Of a stretch of DNA of 52,425 nucleotides, positions 33,762-41,536 are shown piece by piece. This DNA comes from JAITWN01 sp964581365 (GTDB lineage: Bacteria > Pseudomonadota > Gammaproteobacteria > SZUA-140), in contig CAZOOF010000007.1 in NCBI GenBank assembly GCA_964581365.1, positions 1-52,425 of the forward strand, in the 5' to 3' direction. Under the pieces are notes generated by a model, which made no database searches, was not told the origin of the DNA, and saw nothing but the letters and a program-made list of their open reading frames with translations. Position numbers and translations under genes: made by a program. Each line of letters starts with the position of its first letter. Positions within the stretch are counted from its first letter, which is position 1.

Positions 33762-35280
33762 GCCCGTAGAGGCTGCTCAGTCGCGCGAGACGCGCCCCCA
33801 GATCATCCGGAACCTGCGCCCAGTCGAAACGCCAGCGCCAGTTACCCTCGGTCGTTCCCGGCACATTCATGCGATGGGATCCATCGAGCGCGAGGACATC
33901 CTGCATCGGCACGATACTCATCGCCGCGGGTGAAGCCATCGCGCAGCGAATGAGCGGCCAGGGCATGGCCTCGGACGGACGCCCGAGATATTCCTCGACA
34001 TAGTCGCGCGCGCTGGCATCCAGCCCCGCGAACCAGCCCAGCGTGGTGTCATTGTCGTGGGTTCCGGTATAGACGACACAGTTGCGCACATGGTTGTGCG
34101 GCAGATAGGGGTTGTCCGGCGTACCGTCGAAGGCAAACTGCAGTATCTTCATTCCCGGCAGACAGTAGCGATCACGCAGCTCGAGAACCTCCTCGGTGAT
34201 CATGCCGAGGTCTTCGGCGACCAGCGGCAGACTGCCGAAGTGCGCGACCAGCGCATCGAACAGCGCCTCGCGCGGTCCGGCGACCCAGCGCCCGCCGATC
34301 GCATCGGAATTGTCCGCCGGAATCTCCCAGAACGACTCGAATCCCCTGAAATGATCGATGCGCAGCAGATCGAACATGGCCAGATGGCTGGCGATTCGAT
34401 GAATCCACCAGTGATAGCTCTCCTGCGCCATCACGTCCCATAGATAATGCGGATTTCCCCAGCGCTGACCGGTGCTGGAGAAATAATCGGGCGGCACGCC
34501 GGCCACCACCAGCGGCTGGCCGCTGGCATCGAGATTGAACAGGCGACGATTCACCCAGACATCCACGCTGTCGTGCGCGACGAAGATCGGCATGTCGCCG
34601 AACAGAAGCACACCTCGCGCATTGGCATACGCCTTGAGCGCATGCCACTGACGATGGAAAACGAACTGTTGGAACCGAACCCGTTCGATCTCCTCGCGAT
34701 GACAGACCTTGGCCTCGGCCAGCGCGCGCTCGTGGCGGTCCCGCAGTTCCTCTGGCCAGCTGGTCCAAGGGGCATGATGGAATTGCTCGCGCAGGGCGAC
34801 GAAAAGCGCGTAGTCGTCGAGCCAGTCACGGTGGGCATGGTCAAACGCCTCGTATGCCCGCCAGCCGGTCTCGTCGGCGCGTTCGCGGAATCCGGCCAGC
34901 AGCCCGGCCCACACCTGCTCATCATCCGCCGCCACGGCGTCCTGAACGAGAGCAGCATCGCTCTCCGGCAGCCAGCCTTCTTCGAGCAGACGCTCCAGGC
35001 TGATCAGGCGCGCATTGCCGGCATGAACCGACAGGCACTGATACGGGGATCCGCCGTCATGAGTCGGACCCAGCGGCAGCACCTGCCACACGGCCTGCCC
35101 GGCCGCGGCCAGAAAGTCGACGAAGCGATAGGCATCGGCGCCGAGGCTGCCGAAGCCGCGCGGACCCGGCAGCGAACTGGGATGCAGCAGAATCCCCGAG
35201 CGCCGGCGGGAAAACGGCTGCGCGATGTCCGGACGATGCCCGTCTGGATTCGTCGCCGCCATGGGATGCCAGTCCGTCAT
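33757..35280 (-). CDS. malQ: 4-alpha-glucanotransferase (amylomaltase)
   Basis: MalQ transfers alpha-1,4-glucan segments between chains and frees glucose, recycling short oligosaccharides left by phosphorylase. The 507 residues fit the bacterial GH77 family. It begins with the RRRSGILLHPSSLPG motif. The nucleophile aspartate lies in LLRIDHFRGFESFWEIP, the acid/base glutamate in VAEDLG, and the third aspartate in GTHDNDTTLGWF. It is downstream of glgC and the GH57 gene on the minus strand, separated from the latter by 197 bases without recognisable features, so a separate promoter is possible. Confidence 0.95.
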   Translation of the reverse strand: MTDWHPMAATNPDGHRPDIAQPFSRRRSGILLHPSSLPGPRGFGSLGADAYRFVDFLAAAGQAVWQVLPLGPTHDGGSPYQCLSVHAGNARLISLERLLEEGWLPESDAALVQDAVAADDEQVWAGLLAGFRERADETGWRAYEAFDHAHRDWLDDYALFVALREQFHHAPWTSWPEELRDRHERALAEAKVCHREEIERVRFQQFVFHRQWHALKAYANARGVLLFGDMPIFVAHDSVDVWVNRRLFNLDASGQPLVVAGVPPDYFSSTGQRWGNPHYLWDVMAQESYHWWIHRIASHLAMFDLLRIDHFRGFESFWEIPADNSDAIGGRWVAGPREALFDALVAHFGSLPLVAEDLGMITEEVLELRDRYCLPGMKILQFAFDGTPDNPYLPHNHVRNCVVYTGTHDNDTTLGWFAGLDASARDYVEEYLGRPSEAMPWPLIRCAMASPAAMSIVPMQDVLALDGSHRMNVPGTTEGNWRWRFDWAQVPDDLGARLARLSSLYGR

Positions 35281-35477
35281 AGCGGATGAGCACGGCTCAC
35301 AGGGAATGCAGTCCGGTCACTGATCCGGCTGTCGCGGAAACCGGGACGGACGAGGCAAAGGCCGGAGAATACCGATGCAGCACCGGCCAGTCGCTTCGCT
35401 CTGCGCTCGAATGGAACGATCAATCTGACCATCTCCCCACGCTTCACGGGCCACCGGCACGAATCGCCGGCGACCGC

Positions 35478-37196
35478 TCAGATGCTTTCGACCGGCCCTT
35501 CCGCCACGCCTCTGCGCATCGTCCCCCCCTGCTCCGCGAATCCGCCGCCGCTGCTGATCACCTGACGCAGATTCTCGGGGGGCTCGAGTCCGAGGAAGCG
35601 ATGGAGATTGCTGAGGTGGAGCCGGTAGAGACGCTCGAAGTCACCGACCGTACTGGCGGGATTATAATCCCCGAACCACCAGCACCAGTCCGATCCCTCG
35701 CACGCGGCGAGCTGCTGCAGCGCAAGCTCACGGTGCCCGGCATCCAGCGTACCCTCCGCCATGACCCGATCCCAGGCCTCCTTGGCCTGGCACAGCAGGT
35801 CCCAGCCCCGGTTCTTGTCCTCATCGCCCATCCAGGTGGAGAAAGTGCCGTAAACCCAGCTTCCCGCCACCAGCTGCTCCAGCTCGGCGGGCTGGACACC
35901 GCTGTCCAGGCACTCGCTGAAAGTCGTCAGCTCGATCCGCGGGTGGTCGACGAGGCGCTGATACAGTGCCGTGATGAAGTGATACCCGTTTTCCGGATAG
36001 GCCTCCCAGGCATTCTCGCCATCGAGCACGATGGACACCACGATCTGATCGTCTCCCGGATGGACAGCGGCGATGTTCTCGAGATGATGGACCAGATTGG
36101 CGACAGCGTCGTCTCCATGCCAGTCGTAATAGGTGAAGCCGATGAGATCGGAGAGCCCGTCGTCGCGGAAGAAGCAGGCGATATCGCTGCCGTCAATGCG
36201 ATAGGGCCGATGCATCGCGCCGCCGTTTTCGTCCTTGCCGCTGCGGACAAGACTATTGCGAAGTACGCTGCCACCGGTCGCCGTCCAGCGGAATCCGGCC
36301 TCGGCCAGCAGGGCTGCGGCCTCCGTGCTCAGTCCACCTTCTGCGGGCCAGCAACCACTGGGACGAAATCCGAAATGGCGCTCGAATCCGGCGATCCCCT
36401 CCTGTACATGCCAGGCTGCGCGCTCACGCCCGCCAGGATAAGCGGGCGACTCCGGCAGCGGCATGTCCGGGACCGCCTCGCGAGCCGCGCTGAAGTCGAT
36501 CAGCAGCGGCAGCATGGGATGAGCATACGGCGTCACCGACAGCTCGATCGCGCCGCACTCCGCCAGACGGCGATAGCGCGCGGTGACCGAACTCATGATC
36601 TGACCGATGATCGCCAGCAGCAGCCGCCGGTCCTCCATGGTGTAGCCGCTGGCCTTCATCATCAGCTGCCGCACCCGTCCGTCCTCGCGGCGAACGGTTT
36701 CACCTAGCCATGCCAGGTGGTACCAGGTAAGGAGATCGGTAAGGAAGCGGTCGCTGTAATAATCGAGTTCGGACGGATCCTGCTCGATGCGGTGCGCCAG
36801 ATCGGCGAGCCGGCGAAATGCCGGGAAGCGGTCGATGACCCGTCTTTCGTTGGCGCGCAGACAGGCCCGGATCAGCTCCAGGCGCGGCTCGGTCCCGGCG
36901 GGTGGCTGCGCAGCGACGAGCGACGCGAGCAGCGGATCGCTGATGGCGGAACGCTCGCGCAGATGTCCATCGATCTGTTTCGCGTAGTCTTCGATCTGGT
37001 CGAGCAGGACAGGCACGAAATTGACGACGGCGCGGGCGCCGGGCGTCGCCTCGATGATCGCCGCCATATCCACGTAGTCCTTGATGGCGTGCAGGTATAC
37101 CCATGGCAGCTGATATGTCCCGTCGGCAAGGCTGCGATACTCCGGCTGGTGCATGTGCCAGCACAGCACCACCTTGAGCCGGGCATCAGTGGACAC
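35478..37196 (-). CDS. Glycoside hydrolase family 57 protein (alpha-amylase/alpha-mannosidase-like, COG1449)
   Basis: GH57 enzymes hydrolyse or rearrange alpha-glucans. The 572-residue protein carries the family motifs in order: HMHQP at 14-18, GCWPAEGGLS at 281-290 where Glu286 is the expected nucleophile, FFRDDGLSDLIGF at 342-354, which holds the candidate acid/base aspartate, and LDGENAWE at 391-398. It lacks a signal peptide, so it should act in the cytoplasm on glycogen or maltodextrin. The gene overlaps glgC by 11 bases, which suggests translational coupling and a role in glycogen turnover. Branching, amylase and debranching activities are all possible; sequence alone does not decide. 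Confidence 0.88.
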   Translation of the reverse strand: MSTDARLKVVLCWHMHQPEYRSLADGTYQLPWVYLHAIKDYVDMAAIIEATPGARAVVNFVPVLLDQIEDYAKQIDGHLRERSAISDPLLASLVAAQPPAGTEPRLELIRACLRANERRVIDRFPAFRRLADLAHRIEQDPSELDYYSDRFLTDLLTWYHLAWLGETVRREDGRVRQLMMKASGYTMEDRRLLLAIIGQIMSSVTARYRRLAECGAIELSVTPYAHPMLPLLIDFSAAREAVPDMPLPESPAYPGGRERAAWHVQEGIAGFERHFGFRPSGCWPAEGGLSTEAAALLAEAGFRWTATGGSVLRNSLVRSGKDENGGAMHRPYRIDGSDIACFFRDDGLSDLIGFTYYDWHGDDAVANLVHHLENIAAVHPGDDQIVVSIVLDGENAWEAYPENGYHFITALYQRLVDHPRIELTTFSECLDSGVQPAELEQLVAGSWVYGTFSTWMGDEDKNRGWDLLCQAKEAWDRVMAEGTLDAGHRELALQQLAACEGSDWCWWFGDYNPASTVGDFERLYRLHLSNLHRFLGLEPPENLRQVISSGGGFAEQGGTMRRGVAEGPVESI

Positions 37197-38472
37197 GGTG
37201 ATAATCCTGCCCCAGCATCTCCGGCGTCACCACCACGATGCCGTTTTCGCTGACATAAAACCGGCGGGCATCCTGCTCACGGTCATAGCCGATCACCGTG
37301 CCGTCCGGAATGCGGCAGCCCTTGTCCACGACGACGCGCCGCAGCTGGCAACGCTCGCCGATCTCGACATCGGGCAGCACCACACAATCTTCCAGCTGAG
37401 TGTAGGAACGCACGTGGACATTGGAGAACAGCAGCGAATGCTGGACCATGGCGCCCGAAACGATGCAGCCCCCGGACACCATCGAGTCCACCGCCATGCC
37501 ACGTCGGCCATCGTCATTGAAGATGAACTTCGCCGGCGGCAGCTGCGACTGATAGGTCCAGATCGGCCAGTCGTTGTCGTACAGATTGAGCTCCGGCGTG
37601 ACGCCGATCAGCTCCATGTTCGCTTCCCAGAAAGCATCGACGGTACCGACATCGCGCCAGTAGGCCGGCCCTCCGGTCTGCGGATCGCGGAACGGATAGG
37701 CGTGCACGCGGTAACGATCGACCGCAGCGGGAATGATGTCCTTGCCGAAATCGTGGCTGGACGTGGATGCGTAGGCGTCCTTGAGCAACTGCTCGAAGAG
37801 GAAGTGGGTGTTGAATACGTAGATCCCCATCGACACCAGCGCGGTGTCCTCCGAGCCCGGCATGGGCTGGGGATTCGCCGGCTTCTCCTCGAAGGATTTC
37901 ACCAGCAGCTGATCATCGACCGACATCACCCCGAACGCGTGCGCCTTGTCGAGCGGCACCTCGATGCAGCCGACCGTCATGTCCGCCTTCGATTCCACGT
38001 GCGAGGCCAGCATCGGACCGTAGTCCATCTTGTAGATGTGGTCGCCGGCCAGGATGAGCACGTAGGAGACATCATAGCTGCGGATGATATCGAGGTTCTG
38101 AAAGACGGCATCGGCGGTGCCGGTGTACCAGGAAGTCGCAATGCGCTGCTGCGCCGGGACCAGTTCGATGAACTCGCCCAGCTCGGCTCGCAGAAAACTC
38201 CAGCCGTGCTGGATGTGCTGGATCAGCGAATGTGACTTGTACTGAGTCAGGATCGCGATCTGCCGGATATCGGAATTGATGCAGTTGGAAAGCGGAAAAT
38301 CGATGATGCGGAACTTGCCGCCGAATGGCACCGCCGGTTTGGCGCGCCACTGAGTGAGGTTCTTCAGCCGTGAGCCGCGACCACCAGCCAGAATCAGGGC
38401 AATGGTGTCGCGCGTGAGGCGGCTGACGAATCGGGTGCTGTGTCCATCTTTTCCAGCTCGTCTCATGATCAT
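37186..38472 (-). CDS. glgC: Glucose-1-phosphate adenylyltransferase
   Basis: GlgC makes ADP-glucose from ATP and glucose 1-phosphate, the committed step of bacterial glycogen synthesis. The 428-residue protein has the pyrophosphorylase loop ALILAGGRGSRLKNLT near residue 25, KPAVPFGGKFRIIDFPLSN with the substrate-binding residues, WYTGTADAV and ILAGDHIYKMDY. The C-terminal part is the left-handed beta-helix. It is the first gene of the glgC-GH57-malQ run and divergent from glgB. The start is ATG at 38472 or the ATG two codons later. The partner synthase GlgA is not in the window. Confidence 0.96.
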   Translation of the reverse strand: MIMRRAGKDGHSTRFVSRLTRDTIALILAGGRGSRLKNLTQWRAKPAVPFGGKFRIIDFPLSNCINSDIRQIAILTQYKSHSLIQHIQHGWSFLRAELGEFIELVPAQQRIATSWYTGTADAVFQNLDIIRSYDVSYVLILAGDHIYKMDYGPMLASHVESKADMTVGCIEVPLDKAHAFGVMSVDDQLLVKSFEEKPANPQPMPGSEDTALVSMGIYVFNTHFLFEQLLKDAYASTSSHDFGKDIIPAAVDRYRVHAYPFRDPQTGGPAYWRDVGTVDAFWEANMELIGVTPELNLYDNDWPIWTYQSQLPPAKFIFNDDGRRGMAVDSMVSGGCIVSGAMVQHSLLFSNVHVRSYTQLEDCVVLPDVEIGERCQLRRVVVDKGCRIPDGTVIGYDREQDARRFYVSENGIVVVTPEMLGQDYHRVH

Positions 38473-38562
38473 CTTCGAATCGAGGAGTGCCGATCCCGGC
38501 GCCGGCGCATGCGTCCGGTGCCGCCCTGATAATCCCGGCGACTATGCTATCATCATTGTCCA

Positions 38563-40773
38563 ATGCCAGGCGAGACGACCGATCCGATGCCGACCAGCCA
38601 CGCCACGGACAATTTTTCGGCAGACGCCAGCCTGATCATAGCCGCCCGCCACCATGACCCCTTCGCTTTTCTCGGACGCCATCACGATGGGTCGCTGGAG
38701 ATAATCCGCGCCTTCATTCCCGGCGCGCACAGCGTCACCATTGCGGACAGCGATATTGTGCTCGAGCGCATCGATGACGCGGGCCTGTTCGAGTGGCGCG
38801 GTCCGGCCGGGCTGGCCCCGCCGAGCTACCGGCTGGTATGGACCATGCCGGACGGCTCCAGTTCGTCGGCCTACGATCCCTACTGCTTTCCGCCGCAGCT
38901 GTCCGAGTTCGACATTTTTCTGTTCGGCGAAGGAAATCATCGCCACGCCTACCGTTTCCTGGGCGCGCATCCGCGCGTCGTCGATGAGGTCCACGGAACC
39001 GTTTTCTCCGTATGGGCGCCGAACGCCGAGCGTGTCAGCGTCGTTGGCGACTTCAACGGCTGGGACGGCCGCCGGCATCCGATGCGCTCACGCGGCGGCA
39101 GTGGCGTCTGGGAGCTCTTTCTGCCTGGGGTCGGCGAGTCCGCGCTCTACAAATTCGAGATCCGGAATCGCGACAGCGACAGCATTTACGTCAAATCCGA
39201 TCCTTACGGCCAGCGTTTTGAGCTGCGGCCGCAGACGGCTTCCATCGTCACCGGAACCTCGAGCTACGCATGGGGCGACAATGACTGGCTGGCGCGCCGA
39301 GCCGGTGACGACTGGCTGCACGCCCCCGTCTCGATCTACGAGGTCCATCTCGGATCCTGGCAGGCCGGAGACGGCGGCTTTCCGAATTACCGCGATCTGG
39401 CTCATCGCCTGGTCGATTACGTGCGCGACATGGGTTTCACCCACATCGAGCTGCTCCCCATCACGGAGCATCCCTACGATGCGTCCTGGGGTTACCAGAC
39501 GACTGGCTATTACGCGCCGACCAGCCGCTATGGCTCGCCGGACGACTTCCGCTACTTCGTGGATCACTGTCACCGCAATGGCATCGGCGTGATCCTCGAC
39601 TGGGCGCCGGCGCACTTTCCCCGCGACGCCCATGGCCTCGCCCGTTTCGATGGCAGCGCGCTCTATGAGCACGAGGATCCCCGCCGCGGCGAACATCGCG
39701 ACTGGGGCACCCTGATCTTCAACTATGGCCGCAATGAAGTACGCAACTTCCTGGTCTCGAGCGCGCTCTACTGGCTGGAGGAGTTTCACATCGACGGCCT
39801 GCGCGTCGACGCAGTCGCCTCGATGCTCTACCTCGATTACTCCCGGGAACCCGGCGACTGGACTCCGAACATCCACGGCGGCAACGAGAACCTGGAGGCC
39901 ATCGCGTTCCTGCGCCAGCTGAACCAGCTGACGCACGAGCTGCATCCGGGCACACTGCTGATCGCCGAGGAAAGCACCTCATGGCCCATGGTGTCGCGCC
40001 CGGTGTGGCTGGGGGGGCTCGGCTTCAGCATGAAGTGGAACATGGGCTGGATGAACGACACGCTGGCATACATGGCCAAGGATCCGGTTCACCGCCAGTA
40101 CCACCACGACAGGCTGACCTTCAGCCAGCTCTACGCTTTCAGCGAAAACTTCGTGCTGCCGCTTTCGCACGACGAAGTGGTTCATGGCAAGGGCTCGCTG
40201 CTCGGCAAGATGCCGGGCGATGAATGGCAGCGCCACGCCAACCTGCGCCTGCTTTTCACCTACATGTACACGCATCCCGGCAAGAAGCTGCTGTTCATGG
40301 GCGGCGAGTTCGGCCAGGGCCGGGAATGGAATGCCGAACGCTCGCTGGACTGGTACGTGCTCGACTACCCCCTGCACCAGGGCATGCAGCGGCTGGTGCG
40401 CGACCTGAACCATCTCTATCGCGATTATCCGGCGCTGCACCTGCATGACTTCGAGCAGCAGGGTTTTGAATGGATAGACTGCCACGACTCGAAGCAGTCG
40501 GTATTGTGCTATCTGCGCCGCAACGGGGATGACTTCGTCATCGTCGCCCTGAACTTCACCCCGATTCCGCGCTACGGGTACCACATCGGCGTGCCGCGTG
40601 GCGGTGACTACGTCGAGGTCCTCAACTCCGACTCCACCTGGTACGGGGGCAGTGATATCGGCAACGCCGGCGCCGTGCGCGCCAGCGAGGAACCATGGAT
40701 GGACCGCCCCTGGTCCCTGCGTATCACGCTGCCGCCGCTGGGCGGAATCGTGCTCCGCCCTTCAGACCGATAG
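38563..40773 (+). CDS. glgB: 1,4-alpha-glucan branching enzyme
   Basis: GlgB introduces alpha-1,6 branches into glycogen. The 736 residues contain an N-terminal GlgB-type domain, a CBM48 module around residues 140-230, and a GH13 barrel. The nucleophile is Asp416 in DGLRVDAVASMLY and the acid/base is Glu469 in LLIAEEST, with the same 53-residue spacing as in Escherichia coli GlgB. The first ATG at 38563 is very close to the -10-like TATGCTATCAT stretch, so translation may instead start at ATG 38587. It is divergent from glgC and its last 12 bases overlap the convergent EcfT-like gene. Confidence 0.96.
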   Translation: MPGETTDPMPTSHATDNFSADASLIIAARHHDPFAFLGRHHDGSLEIIRAFIPGAHSVTIADSDIVLERIDDAGLFEWRGPAGLAPPSYRLVWTMPDGSSSSAYDPYCFPPQLSEFDIFLFGEGNHRHAYRFLGAHPRVVDEVHGTVFSVWAPNAERVSVVGDFNGWDGRRHPMRSRGGSGVWELFLPGVGESALYKFEIRNRDSDSIYVKSDPYGQRFELRPQTASIVTGTSSYAWGDNDWLARRAGDDWLHAPVSIYEVHLGSWQAGDGGFPNYRDLAHRLVDYVRDMGFTHIELLPITEHPYDASWGYQTTGYYAPTSRYGSPDDFRYFVDHCHRNGIGVILDWAPAHFPRDAHGLARFDGSALYEHEDPRRGEHRDWGTLIFNYGRNEVRNFLVSSALYWLEEFHIDGLRVDAVASMLYLDYSREPGDWTPNIHGGNENLEAIAFLRQLNQLTHELHPGTLLIAEESTSWPMVSRPVWLGGLGFSMKWNMGWMNDTLAYMAKDPVHRQYHHDRLTFSQLYAFSENFVLPLSHDEVVHGKGSLLGKMPGDEWQRHANLRLLFTYMYTHPGKKLLFMGGEFGQGREWNAERSLDWYVLDYPLHQGMQRLVRDLNHLYRDYPALHLHDFEQQGFEWIDCHDSKQSVLCYLRRNGDDFVIVALNFTPIPRYGYHIGVPRGGDYVEVLNSDSTWYGGSDIGNAGAVRASEEPWMDRPWSLRITLPPLGGIVLRPSDR

Positions 40774-41466
40774 GGCGGCCTGCATACCGGCAGCGAGGAG
40801 AAACAACAGCCCGAGCAGCGCTGGCGGCAGCAGCCACTGCCACGATGGCGGAAAGCGGCCGGGATCGAAGATGATTTCCTCGGATTCACGGCGCTCGGCC
40901 CGCTCGATCGTATCTCCGAGCAGACGGGCCGCATGGTCGCCGATATCGCGCAGACCGGCGCGCCGCGCTTCCCGTGGCATGCCTGCCCGCAGATCATCAC
41001 GGCTCGCATCGATCCCATCCATGACCAGCAGCAGGCGCAGAGCCAGCCGCTCAGGCTGCAGTCCGAACATGCCCAGAGGACGGACCAGCATGTATACGCC
41101 ACGCAGCAAATCCTCGCGCGTGCTGAGCCGCAGCAACAGGCTGACGGCATAGACGATACAGGCGAGTGCGCACATGCGCTCGATACCCGCAGCGAGGCCC
41201 GCGAATTCGGGTAGAAGGGCATGAAGGTAGCCGGTGCGGACCGAATCCGCCGGCATCGAGGTGAACCAGCCGTATACGATCAGCAGAGAGAGGAAGAACC
41301 AGCGCAGGCGCCGGAGCATGGTCCACGCCGCAGCCAATGTGCCGGCGGGCGCGGCAAGAGCGGCGAAGGCAAGCAGGAAAACCGCCGCCATCAAGCGCTC
41401 CACCCCGGCTGCTGCGAGCCAGCCGGCAAGAATCAGAAAACAGAGAATGCGGATGATCGGGTGCAC
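40762..41466 (-). CDS. CbiQ/EcfT-like transmembrane protein (orphan)
   Basis: The protein has about five hydrophobic segments in its first and last thirds, and a cytoplasmic-looking charged region in between. This resembles the T component of energy-coupling factor vitamin or metal transporters. The region where EcfT proteins carry Ala-Arg-Gly coupling motifs reads REARRAG and ERAERRE here, so at least the second motif is degenerate. No ATPase (A) or substrate-binding (S) component is nearby. The GTG at 41466 has AAAGG five bases before it and gives 234 residues; a frame from 41529 would add 21 residues. Family assignment is tentative and the function unknown. It follows fimV by 70 bases. Confidence 0.6.
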   Translation of the reverse strand: MHPIIRILCFLILAGWLAAAGVERLMAAVFLLAFAALAAPAGTLAAAWTMLRRLRWFFLSLLIVYGWFTSMPADSVRTGYLHALLPEFAGLAAGIERMCALACIVYAVSLLLRLSTREDLLRGVYMLVRPLGMFGLQPERLALRLLLVMDGIDASRDDLRAGMPREARRAGLRDIGDHAARLLGDTIERAERRESEEIIFDPGRFPPSWQWLLPPALLGLLFLLAAGMQAALSV

Positions 41467-41536
41467 GCCAGCCTTTCCGGAGAGCTGCCCGGCCGGGCAG
41501 CCATGCGACGCCGCGGTACGGCGTCGCACGGAAAGT

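Noticed and set aside
35281..35477. Small gene between the GH57 gene and malQ
   Set aside because: No frame with both a start and a ribosome-binding site longer than a few codons is visible in the 197 bases, and the region shows only imperfect GC-rich palindromes.
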